From: Streptomyces sp. NBC_00249
GTDB lineage: Bacteria > Actinomycetota > Actinomycetes > Streptomycetales > Streptomycetaceae
Assembly (NCBI RefSeq): GCF_026342355.1
Contig: NZ_JAPEMV010000005.1
Span: 62,001-126,000, forward strand
Length of the DNA stretch: 64,000 nucleotides
Reading direction: 5' to 3'
The translations under genes and the position numbers were made by a program. The notes under the pieces were generated by a model. The model searched no databases and was not told the origin of the DNA. It worked only from the letters and a program-made list of their open reading frames with translations. Within the stretch, counting starts at the first letter, position 1. Each line of letters starts with the position of its first letter. Shown in pieces: positions 8,890 through 16,396 of the stretch.

Positions 8890-10301
8890 CGTCCGTGAAC
8901 GTGCCCCGGCTGGTGATCGCCGCGCCGTCCTCCGGCAGCGGCAAGACCACCGTGGCGACGGGCCTGATGGCGGCCTTCGCCGAGCGCGGCCTCGCCGTGT
9001 CCCCGCACAAGGCCGGGCCCGACTACATCGACCCCGGCTACCACGCGCTCGCGACGGGCCGGCCGGGGCGCAACCTCGACGCCTTCATGTGCGGGCCGGA
9101 GCTGGTCGCGCCGCTGTTCGCGCACGGCTCCGCCGGCTGCGACCTCGCGGTCGTCGAAGGTGTGATGGGGCTCTACGACGGGGCCGCCGGGCGGGGCGAG
9201 CTGGCCTCGACGGCGCAGGTCGCGAAGCTGCTGCGGGCGCCGGTGGTGCTGGTGGTGGACGCCTCCTCGCAGTCCCGGTCGGTGGCCGCGCTCGTGCACG
9301 GCTTCGCCTCCTTCGACCCGCAGGTGCGCCTGGGCGGGGTCATCCTCAACAAGGTGGGCTCCGACCGGCACGAGGTGATGCTGCGCGAGGCCCTCGAAGA
9401 GGCCGGGATGCCGGTCCTCGGTGTCCTGCGGCGGGCCCCTCAGGTGGCGACGCCCTCACGGCACCTGGGCCTGGTCCCGGTGGCGGAGCGGCGGGCCGAC
9501 GCGCTGGCCTCCGTGGCGGCGCTCGCGGAGCAGGTGCGGGCGGGCTGCGACCTGGACGCCCTGATGGCCCTGGCCAGGACAGCCCCGCCGCTGGACTGCG
9601 AGGCCTGGGCTCCGGTGAATCCAGCCTCGCCGGCGTTTGAGGCGCGGGGTCCGGGGCGGAGCGCCGGCGGCGGCGCCGCACCTGTCATCGCCGTCGCGGG
9701 CGGGGCAGCCTTCACGTTCTCGTACGCCGAGCACGCGGAACTGCTCACCGCTGCCGGAGCGGAGGTCGTCACCTTTGATCCGCTGCGGGACGAGGCGCTC
9801 CCGCCCGGCACCGCCGGCCTGGTGATAGGCGGCGGGTTCCCCGAGATGTACGCCCCCGAGCTGTCGGCCAACGAGCCGCTCCGCGAGGCCGTCGCCGCCT
9901 TCGCCGCGGCCGGCGGTCCGATCGCGGCCGAGTGCGCCGGGCTCCTGTACCTGGCCCGTTCCCTCGACGGCAAGCCCATGTGCGGGGTCCTCGACGCCGA
10001 TGCCCGGATGTCGGAGCGGCTCACGCTCGGCTACCGCGAGGCGGTGGCGGTGTCGGACAGCCCGCTCGCGGTGACGGGCACCCGTCTGCGGGGCCACGAG
10101 TTCCACCGGACGGTGATCGAGCCCGGCGCCGGAGCCGCGCCGGCGTGGGGGTTCACGCATCCCGAACGCCGCGTCGAAGGCTTCGTACAAGGGGGTGTGC
10201 ACGCCAGCTACCTGCACACCCACTGGGCGGCGCAGCCGTCGGTGGCCGGACGGTTCGCGGAGGCCGCGGCGGCCACGGCAGCGGCGAAGGCGGCCCGGTG
10301 A
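8886..10301 (+). CDS. cobB: Cobyrinate a,c-diamide synthase CobB, with repeat-derived linker
   Basis: A 471-aa glutamine-dependent amidase that forms the a,c-diamide of (hydrogeno)byrinic acid. The N-terminal ATP-binding domain has the P-loop A-P-S-S-G-S-G-K-T-T at residues 13-22. The C-terminal GATase-like domain has the nucleophile in A-A-E-C-A-G-L (Cys350) and a late S-Y-L-H-T-H-W motif. The linker at residues 245-262 is encoded by an in-frame copy of the dispersed repeat also found at 5970 and 12664. The insertion leaves both catalytic domains complete. The GTG start at 8886 overlaps the cobO stop; GTG at 8895 is an alternative. Confidence 0.94.
   Translation: MTSVNVPRLVIAAPSSGSGKTTVATGLMAAFAERGLAVSPHKAGPDYIDPGYHALATGRPGRNLDAFMCGPELVAPLFAHGSAGCDLAVVEGVMGLYDGAAGRGELASTAQVAKLLRAPVVLVVDASSQSRSVAALVHGFASFDPQVRLGGVILNKVGSDRHEVMLREALEEAGMPVLGVLRRAPQVATPSRHLGLVPVAERRADALASVAALAEQVRAGCDLDALMALARTAPPLDCEAWAPVNPASPAFEARGPGRSAGGGAAPVIAVAGGAAFTFSYAEHAELLTAAGAEVVTFDPLRDEALPPGTAGLVIGGGFPEMYAPELSANEPLREAVAAFAAAGGPIAAECAGLLYLARSLDGKPMCGVLDADARMSERLTLGYREAVAVSDSPLAVTGTRLRGHEFHRTVIEPGAGAAPAWGFTHPERRVEGFVQGGVHASYLHTHWAAQPSVAGRFAEAAAATAAAKAAR
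9619..9668 (+). repeat. Partial copy of the dispersed repeat inside cobB
   Basis: This 50-bp stretch matches the right arm of the element at 5970-6058 (CCAGCCTCGCCGGCGTTTGA and the following CGGGGCGGAGC block) with only a few changes. It is in frame and encodes Asn-Pro-Ala-Ser-Pro-Ala-Phe-Glu-Ala and a following Gly-rich segment between the two CobB domains. Confidence 0.88.
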
Positions 10302-10320
10302 CGCGCCGGTGACCTCGGTC

Positions 10321-10365
10321 CACTCAGTCCACTCAGTCCGCTCAGTCCGCTCAGTCCGCTCAGTC
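10321..10365. repeat. 5 x 9-bp tandem repeat between convergent cobB and ZIP genes
   Basis: Two CACTCAGTC units are followed by three CGCTCAGTC units. The ZIP transporter stop codon (TCA on the plus strand at 10360-10362) lies inside the last unit. The array fills most of the space between the two convergent genes. Confidence 0.92.
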
Positions 10366-11085
10366 CGCGAGGCCGACCACCAGCCAGATCCCGGCCACCC
10401 CGCCCACCGTGCACATCAGCGTGGACAGGGCGGGGTGCTTGTGGTGCGCCTCGGGCAGGATCTCGGCGGCGGCCAGGTACAGCAGGACACCGCCGAAGAA
10501 GCCGAGGTACGCCCCGAGGGGTTCCTCCGGAAGGGTGAACAGCAGGGTGGACGCGGCGCCCACCACCGGCGCCGCCGCGTCCGCGAAGAGCATGCCGAGG
10601 GCTTTGCGACGGTCGTTCCCGTACAGGCTGGTGAGCGTGTACGTGTTGAACCCGTCGGCGAAGTCGTGGGTGATCACGGCCAGTGCCACGGCCACGCCCA
10701 TCCCGCCTCCGACCTGGAAGGCGGCGCCCAGCGCCACCCCGTCGGCGAGGCTGTGACCGACCATCGCGGCGGCCGCGGTGAGCCCGACCTGCGGCGCGCG
10801 GGCGCCGTTCTCGCCGCCGTGCGCGGCCTGGCGTACGGCCAGGACGCGTTCCACGACGTGGGCGACGAGGAAGCCGCCCACGAAGAGCAGCAGGGCGAGC
10901 GGGACGCCGAAGACCTCACCGCCGGCCGCGTGCATCGCCTCGGGGAGCAGGTCCAGGCCCACCACGCCGAGCATCAGCCCGCCGGCCAGGCCGAGCACCA
11001 GGTGGCGGCGGTCGGTGACGCGTTGCGCCGTCCAGCCGCCCGCCAGCGTCATCAGGAACGCGCACAGAGCCACGATCACCGCCAT
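10360..11085 (-). CDS. ZIP-family divalent metal transporter
   Basis: A 241-aa polytopic membrane protein of the ZIP family, which moves Zn(II) and sometimes Fe(II), Mn(II) or Co(II) into the cytosol. The paired metal-site motifs are clear: V-G-H-S-L-A-D-G-V-A-L-G in one helix and I-T-H-D-F-A-D-G-F-N-T in the next. A third acidic site, E-I-L-P-E-A-H-H-K-H, follows. ATG at 11085 is preferred over an upstream in-frame start because it begins directly at the first hydrophobic helix. The gene lies inside the cobalamin cluster, convergent to cobB and divergent from cobC, so cobalt supply is an attractive but unproven role. Confidence 0.88.
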   Translation of the reverse strand: MAVIVALCAFLMTLAGGWTAQRVTDRRHLVLGLAGGLMLGVVGLDLLPEAMHAAGGEVFGVPLALLLFVGGFLVAHVVERVLAVRQAAHGGENGARAPQVGLTAAAAMVGHSLADGVALGAAFQVGGGMGVAVALAVITHDFADGFNTYTLTSLYGNDRRKALGMLFADAAAPVVGAASTLLFTLPEEPLGAYLGFFGGVLLYLAAAEILPEAHHKHPALSTLMCTVGGVAGIWLVVGLAD

Positions 11086-11186
11086 GCGCCCCTGAATACA
11101 GACTGGCGGCCGCGTGCGCACTTCCGCGCCCGGGTGGCGGACGACACCGTGTTGACGAAGGACGGACCGACGGAGGGAGGATCCCG

Positions 11187-12608
11187 GTGGGCGAGTACGT
11201 GACGCGGCTGGTGGTCGGGGTGGGCGGACGCGCGGGGGTCTCCGTCGCGGAGGTCTGCGCGCTGGTGGAGGAGACGCTGCGGGGGGCCGGGCTGGCCACC
11301 GGGGCGCTGAAGGCGCTGGCCACGGTGGAGGCGAAGACCGGCGAGCCGGGGATCGCGGGGGCGGCGGAACGTTTCGGCGTGCCGCTGATCGGCTATCCCG
11401 CCGAGGAACTCGCCCGGATCCGGGTACCGCACCCCTCGGCGACCGTGCACGACGCCGCCGGGACCGCCTCGGTGGCGGAGGCGGCGGCGCTCGCGGGCGG
11501 CGGGGAACTGCTCGTACCGAAGCGCCGGTCGGTGGCGGCGACGTGCGCGGTGGCCACCGCGCAGGAGCACGACCTGCGCCACCACGGGGACGCGGAGGTC
11601 GTGGACGCGGCCGGGGCGCTGGTGGACCTCGCGGTGAACGTACGGTCGGACACGCCGCCGGAGTGGCTCAAGCAGCGGATCGCGGCGTGCCTGGGGGACC
11701 TCGCGGCCTACCCGGACGGCCGCGCCGCGCGCGCGGCGGTGGCCGCGCGGCACGGGCTGCCGGTGGAGCGGGTGCTGCTGACGGCCGGGGCGGCGGAGGC
11801 GTTCGTACTGATCGCGCGGGCCCTGGGGGCCGTACGGCCCGTCGTGGTGCATCCGCAGTTCACCGAGCCGGAGGCGGCGCTGCGGGACGCCGGGCACCGG
11901 GTGGAGCGGGTGGTGCTGCGGGCGGCGGACGGCTTCCGGCTGGACCCGGCGGCGGTGCCCGAGGACGCGGACCTGGTGGTCGTCGGCAATCCGACCAACC
12001 CGACCTCCGTCCTGCATCCGGCGGCCACCCTCGCGGCGCTGGCCCGGCCCGGGCGGATCCTGGTGGTGGACGAGGCCTTCATGGACGCCGTCCCCGGTGA
12101 ACGGGAGGCCCTCGCGGGACGCCTGGACGTGCCGGGGCTGGTGGTGCTGCGGAGCCTGACCAAGACGTGGGGGCTGGCGGGGCTGCGGATCGGGTACGTA
12201 CTGGCCGAACCGGAAGTGATCGCCAAGCTCGCGGCCGCGCAGCCGCTGTGGCCGGTGTCGACGCCGGCGCTGGTGGCGGCGGAGGCGTGCGTGGCGCCGG
12301 AGGCGCTGGCCGAGGCGGAGGCCGCGGCGCGGCGGATCGCGGTGGACCGGGAGCACCTGCTCGCGGGGCTCGCGGAGTTCGAGGAGATCTCGGTGGCGGG
12401 GGTGGCGGAGGGGCCGTTCGTGCTGATCCGGGTCGAGGGCGCGGCGGAGATCCGCACCCGTCTGCGCGCGCTCGGCTTCGCCGTCCGCCGCGGCGACACC
12501 TTCCCGGGCCTGGACCCCTCCTGGCTCCGCCTGGCGGTCCGCGACCGCACCACGACGGGGCGCCTCCTGCAGGCCCTGGACCACGCCCTGGCGCTGGCCG
12601 CGCGGTAA
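11187..12608 (+). CDS. cobC: Fused CobE/CbiG-C-like domain plus CobC aminotransferase-like enzyme
   Basis: A 473-aa two-domain protein. Residues 5-125 resemble CobE and the C-terminal domain of CbiG, with V-G-V-G-G-R-A-G near 10-17, A-T-V-E-A-K near 47-52 and E-L-L-V-P-K-R near 108-114. Residues 130-473 are a fold-type I PLP enzyme of the histidinol-phosphate aminotransferase/CobC class, with the Schiff-base Lys326 in S-L-T-K-T-W-G. CobC-type proteins supply the aminopropanol (phosphate) moiety by decarboxylation. GGAGGGAGG at 11172-11180 sets the GTG start at 11187. It is separated from cobB by the ZIP gene, so it needs its own promoter. Confidence 0.88.
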   Translation: MGEYVTRLVVGVGGRAGVSVAEVCALVEETLRGAGLATGALKALATVEAKTGEPGIAGAAERFGVPLIGYPAEELARIRVPHPSATVHDAAGTASVAEAAALAGGGELLVPKRRSVAATCAVATAQEHDLRHHGDAEVVDAAGALVDLAVNVRSDTPPEWLKQRIAACLGDLAAYPDGRAARAAVAARHGLPVERVLLTAGAAEAFVLIARALGAVRPVVVHPQFTEPEAALRDAGHRVERVVLRAADGFRLDPAAVPEDADLVVVGNPTNPTSVLHPAATLAALARPGRILVVDEAFMDAVPGEREALAGRLDVPGLVVLRSLTKTWGLAGLRIGYVLAEPEVIAKLAAAQPLWPVSTPALVAAEACVAPEALAEAEAAARRIAVDREHLLAGLAEFEEISVAGVAEGPFVLIRVEGAAEIRTRLRALGFAVRRGDTFPGLDPSWLRLAVRDRTTTGRLLQALDHALALAAR

Positions 12609-12663
12609 CCAGGGCTCCGGGGGGGTGGGCCGGGGTCGGGGACGGGGTGGGGTGCCGCCAATT

Positions 12664-12752
12664 CCAGCCTCGCCGGCGTTTGAGGCGTGGGGTCTGGGGC
12701 GGAGCCCCAGGGAACGGTGGAAGGGTGGGGAGGGGCAGGCTCCGCGCAGCGG
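12664..12752 (+). repeat. Solo arm of the dispersed repeat upstream of the CapA-like gene
   Basis: An 89-bp copy matches the right arm at 5970-6058 almost base for base (a few substitutions), without the left arm. It lies in the 217-bp gap between cobC and the CapA-like gene, which otherwise holds only a TACGAT promoter-like hexamer near 12791 and the ribosome site at 12811. Confidence 0.9.
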
Positions 12753-12825
12753 GACGCCGCAGCCGCCGGGCCGGGTGGGCGCGGCGCGCCTACGATGGCG
12801 GCATCGGCGAGGAGGGGGCGGCCAC

Positions 12826-14043
12826 ATGAGGACGGCAGCGCGCATAGGCATCGGCCTGGCAGGCCTGGCAGTGGTCGGCGGCGCAGCCGTCTACGCCGTG
12901 CCGCGGCTCGTGGCCCCCGGGGCGGCCACCCCCGAGCAGCGCCTCGGGGCGAAACCCGGAACCACGCCCGCGGCGGCCGCGCCGGCCGGGGCGGCGTTCA
13001 CGCTGGTGGCGACCGGGGACATCATCCCGTACCCCTCGATCGTCCAGCGGTCCGCGCAGGACGCCGGCACGGCCGGGGAGTACGACTTCCGGAAGATACT
13101 CGCCGGGGTCAAACCCCTCGTCGCCGCCGCCGACCTGGCGGTGTGCCACCACGAGATACCGTACGGAAAGCCGGGCGGCCCCTACACCGGCTACCCCACC
13201 TTCAAGGCCCCGCACCAGCTGGCCGACGCCCTCAAGGACGCCGGGTACGACAGCTGTTCCACCGCCTCGAACCACACGCTGGACGACGGCTGGGACGGCC
13301 TCGTCCGCACCCTCGACCACCTCGACAGGGCCGGTGTCCGGCACGTCGGTTCGGCCCGCGGCGCGGAGGAGGCCAAGGCCCCGGCGCTGCTTTCGGCGGG
13401 CGGCGCGAAGGTGGCCCAGCTGGCGTACACGTACGGCACGAACGGCATCCCGCTCCCCCAGGGCAAGCCATGGGCGGTCAACCTCATCGACCAGGAGCGG
13501 ATCATCGCCGACGCCCGCGCGGCCCGCGCCGCCGGCGCGAACGTGGTGGTGCTCAGCGTCCATTGGGGCACGGAGTGGCAGACGGCCCCCGACCAGCAGC
13601 AACGCGATCTGGCCGGGGCGCTGACCGCTTCGCGCGGGACGGACGGGCTCCCCGACATCGACCTGGTCATCGGTACGCACAACCACGTGCCGCAGCCCTA
13701 CGAGAAGATCAACGGCACCTGGGTGGTCTTCGGCATGGGTGACCAGGTGGCCAGCTTCGTCCCGGCCGACAAGCTGCGCGGCAACCAGTCCTCGGTGCCC
13801 CGTTTCACCTTCGCCCCCTCGGCGTCGCACGTGGGCCGCTGGGAGGTGGTGAAGGCCGAATACCTCACGCAGTACTCGGACATGGGGCCGCCCTTCCGCG
13901 TGGTCTGTGCCTCCTGCGCGGAGGGCGACACCGGCCTGTCGGCGGTGAAGCGGGCCGAGTACGCCCGCATCGACAAGGAGGTCACCGCCGCCGTGATGTC
14001 GCGCGGCGCGGCGGCCTCGGGTCTGGAGCGGGCGACGCGTTAG
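12826..14043 (+). CDS. CapA-family extracellular metallophosphoesterase-like protein
   Basis: A 405-aa protein with an N-terminal membrane anchor or signal peptide (residues 5-30). A PGA_cap/CapA domain follows, related to calcineurin-like phosphoesterases and the poly-gamma-glutamate synthesis protein CapA. Metal-ligand motifs are visible: A-T-G-D-I-I near 65-70, S-N-H-T-L-D-D near 147-153, V-H-W-G near 245-248 and G-T-H-N-H near 283-287. Despite the name, many actinobacterial members have no known link to polyglutamate. GGAGGGGG at 12811-12818 sets the ATG. It is convergent with the LAETG protein gene; the two stop codons overlap by 3 bp (14041-14042 shared). Confidence 0.88.
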   Translation: MRTAARIGIGLAGLAVVGGAAVYAVPRLVAPGAATPEQRLGAKPGTTPAAAAPAGAAFTLVATGDIIPYPSIVQRSAQDAGTAGEYDFRKILAGVKPLVAAADLAVCHHEIPYGKPGGPYTGYPTFKAPHQLADALKDAGYDSCSTASNHTLDDGWDGLVRTLDHLDRAGVRHVGSARGAEEAKAPALLSAGGAKVAQLAYTYGTNGIPLPQGKPWAVNLIDQERIIADARAARAAGANVVVLSVHWGTEWQTAPDQQQRDLAGALTASRGTDGLPDIDLVIGTHNHVPQPYEKINGTWVVFGMGDQVASFVPADKLRGNQSSVPRFTFAPSASHVGRWEVVKAEYLTQYSDMGPPFRVVCASCAEGDTGLSAVKRAEYARIDKEVTAAVMSRGAAASGLERATR

Positions 14044-14945
14044 TCCTTGGCCCGGCGGGTGACGACGAGGGCGCCCGCGCCGATGCCGAGCAGGAGCAGT
14101 GCGCCGCCGGCGACGTACGGGGTGACCGAGGCGGCGCCGGTCTCGGCGAGGTCGGCCTGGGTGGCGGCGGTGCCGGTCACGGTGGCGGTCTGCGGCTTGA
14201 CGTCGGGCTTGGCCGACGGGGTGGGCGCGGGGGCGGCCTTCGGGGCCTCGCAGTGCGCCTCGGCGAGCACGATCTCGCCTTCGACCTGCGCCACGTTGAG
14301 GTTCAGCGGGTTCACCGACACCTTCAGGCGGAGCGCGGCCGCGGCGGCCGTGGTGGAGGTGGTCTGCGTACCGGACAGCTCCAGGCTGACCAGGCCGACG
14401 CCGGGGACTTCGATCCGGGTGGGGCCGCCGGCCGTGAGGGTGACCTTCTTGCCGAGGGCCGTGACGGTGCCGAGGACGTTGGAGGTGGCGACGGGCTTCT
14501 TGCCGGCCTCGCAGACGGCCTTGGAGGTGACCTTCTCCACCTCGATCAGGGAGAGCAGGGGCAGGCCGGGTACGTGGACCTTGGCGTGGGCGAGGTTGGC
14601 CTCGGCCTCGGCCCGGTTCTTGTCGGCGGTGGCCTTGGAGGTGGCGACGTCGGCCTTCAGCACGCTGACGGGCTTGCCCTGTTCGGCGCCGTCGAGGGTC
14701 ACGGTGAGGGCCGTCTTCTCGGCCGATTCGGGGGCGCTGACCTCGTTGAGGGTGGCCTTGAGGGGGATGTGCACGGCCTTGTTGAGCAGGCCCACGTCCA
14801 GTCCGGTCCGCAGGACGACGGCTCCGGCGCTGCCCTCGCCCGTCGCGCCGCCGCCCGTGGCGAGGGCGGGGGGCGCGGTGAGCAGGGCTACCGCTCCCGT
14901 GGCGAGGAGCACGGCCGCGGGCATGCGGAAGGTGTTGCTGTTCAA
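14040..14945 (-). CDS. LAETG sortase-anchored surface protein (SCO1860-like)
   Basis: A 301-aa secreted protein with a signal peptide (about residues 1-30, ending A-L-A). A Thr/Val/Lys-rich central domain contains two Cys that could form a disulfide (in A-V-C-E-A and A-H-C-E-A). The cell-wall sorting signal is L-A-E-T-G, then a hydrophobic helix and R-R-A-K-D. LAxTG is the motif used by class E sortases in Streptomyces. The start is read as TTG at 14945 because it precedes a normal signal peptide; an in-frame ATG at 14924 is the alternative. Function is unknown. It resembles, from memory, SCO1860 of S. coelicolor, a predicted sortase substrate. Confidence 0.85.
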   Translation of the reverse strand: MNSNTFRMPAAVLLATGAVALLTAPPALATGGGATGEGSAGAVVLRTGLDVGLLNKAVHIPLKATLNEVSAPESAEKTALTVTLDGAEQGKPVSVLKADVATSKATADKNRAEAEANLAHAKVHVPGLPLLSLIEVEKVTSKAVCEAGKKPVATSNVLGTVTALGKKVTLTAGGPTRIEVPGVGLVSLELSGTQTTSTTAAAAALRLKVSVNPLNLNVAQVEGEIVLAEAHCEAPKAAPAPTPSAKPDVKPQTATVTGTAATQADLAETGAASVTPYVAGGALLLLGIGAGALVVTRRAKD

Positions 14946-15188
14946 GATGGAGGAACCCCCGGGGAGATGGGCGCCGTCGCGCCGCCAATGGGGGACATCG
15001 CGCGCCGACGGCTTCGGTGCTCGAAATCTTTACGCACTGTGAGTGAACGGGCGGCAACCTGACGTGAGTTCACCCCAAAGGGTGGTTTTCATGCAGGTAT
15101 TCGATTTATTGCGCCCCATGCGGCTCGTCTGTTCTCCCCCGCCCCGGACGAGGGGCCCGCAGGCGTCCGGGCCGGCGTCTTCAACGAC

Positions 15189-15217
15189 TGACGGGGCGCC
15201 GATGTCACGCCCCGTCA
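15189..15217 (-). terminator. Stem-loop downstream of the amidohydrolase gene
   Basis: A perfect 10-bp inverted repeat TGACGGGGCG / CGCCCCGTCA with a 9-nt loop lies 20 bp beyond the amidohydrolase stop. It separates that gene from the LAETG protein promoter region (14946-15188), where no gene is seen. Confidence 0.7.
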
Positions 15218-15237
15218 ACATCACGCCTCCCGTGGCG

Positions 15238-16332
15238 TCATGCCCGGACCACGCCGTTCACGACCACCCGTTCCGGCTGCGCCAGGACCCGTACGTCGGC
15301 ACGCGGATCGGCCCCGTAGACCACGAGGTCGGCGGGCGCCCCCTCCGTCAGGCCTGGCCTGCCGAGCCATTCGCGGGCCGCCCAGGCCGTCGCGGAGAGG
15401 GCGTCCAGGGGCGGGATCCCGGCCTTGACCAGCTCCATGACCTCGGCGGCGACCAGGCCGTGCGGCAGGGATCCGCCCGCGTCGGTGCCGACGTACACCC
15501 GCACGCCCGCGTCCCACGCCGCCCGGACGGTGTCGTAGCGGCGCTCGTGCAGCCGCCGCATGTGCGCCGACCAGCGCGGGAACTTCGCCTCGCCGCCCGC
15601 CGCCATCTTCGGGAAGGTCGCGATGTTCACGAGGGTCGGCACGATCGCCACCCCGCGCTCCGCGAACAGCGGGATCGTGTCCTCGGTCAGCCCGGTGGCG
15701 TGCTCCACGCAGTCAATGCCCGCCTCGACGAGGTCACGCAGCGAGTCCTCCGCGAAGCAGTGCGCGGTGACCCGGGCGCCGAGCCGGTGGGCCTCGGCGA
15801 TGGCCGCCTCGACCTCGGCGCGCGGCCAGCAGGCCGTCAGGTCGCCGGCGTCCCGGTCGATCCAGTCCCCCACCAGCTTCACCCAGCCGTCGCCGCGCCG
15901 CGCCTCGCGGCCGACGTAGGCGACGAGTTCGTCGGGCTCGATCTCGTGCGCGTAGTTGCGGATGTAGCGCCGGGTGCGGGCGATGTGCCGGCCCGCCCGG
16001 ATGATCTTCGGGAGGTCCTCGCGGTCGTCGATCCAGCGGGTGTCGGAGGGGGATCCGGCGTCGCGGATGAGGAGGGCGCCCGCGTCCCGGTCGGTGAGGG
16101 CCTGCCGTTCGGCGGTCGGGGCGTCCACCGGGCCGTGGCTGTCCAGCCCGACGTGGCAGTGGGCGTCGACGAGGCCCGGCAGGACCCAGCCGGTGACCGT
16201 GGTGACCTCGCGGGCGGCGGGTGGCCGCTCGTAGGAGATCCGGCCGCCGACGACCCAGAGTTCGTCGCGCGCCTCGTGGGGCCCGACGAGCACTCTTCCC
16301 TTCACATGGAGCACACCGTTGTGATCACTCAT
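15238..16332 (-). CDS. Amidohydrolase (metal-dependent hydrolase superfamily)
   Basis: A 364-aa member of the amidohydrolase superfamily, close in layout to imidazolonepropionase/prolidase-like enzymes. Metal-ligand motifs are V-D-A-H-C-H-V near residues 55-61, a candidate bridging Lys in G-W-V-K-L-V near 148-153, T-A-H-C-F near 188-192, V-E-H-A-T near 212-216 and G-T-D-A-G-G near 287-292. The substrate cannot be told from sequence. ATG at 16332 is divergent from the aminotransferase gene with only 64 bp between the start codons, so the two promoters must overlap or abut. Confidence 0.85.
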   Translation of the reverse strand: MSDHNGVLHVKGRVLVGPHEARDELWVVGGRISYERPPAAREVTTVTGWVLPGLVDAHCHVGLDSHGPVDAPTAERQALTDRDAGALLIRDAGSPSDTRWIDDREDLPKIIRAGRHIARTRRYIRNYAHEIEPDELVAYVGREARRGDGWVKLVGDWIDRDAGDLTACWPRAEVEAAIAEAHRLGARVTAHCFAEDSLRDLVEAGIDCVEHATGLTEDTIPLFAERGVAIVPTLVNIATFPKMAAGGEAKFPRWSAHMRRLHERRYDTVRAAWDAGVRVYVGTDAGGSLPHGLVAAEVMELVKAGIPPLDALSATAWAAREWLGRPGLTEGAPADLVVYGADPRADVRVLAQPERVVVNGVVRA

Positions 16333-16396
16333 GTCGGCACTGTACGTGCGTGCTGGGTACGCTCACCGGGTAACCCCGGACGAAGAGAGCCCCGCC

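Noticed and set aside
15030..15224. A 64-codon minus-strand frame in the gap before the LAETG protein
   Set aside because: No ribosome site, no family resemblance, and it overlaps the amidohydrolase terminator and the presumed promoter region.
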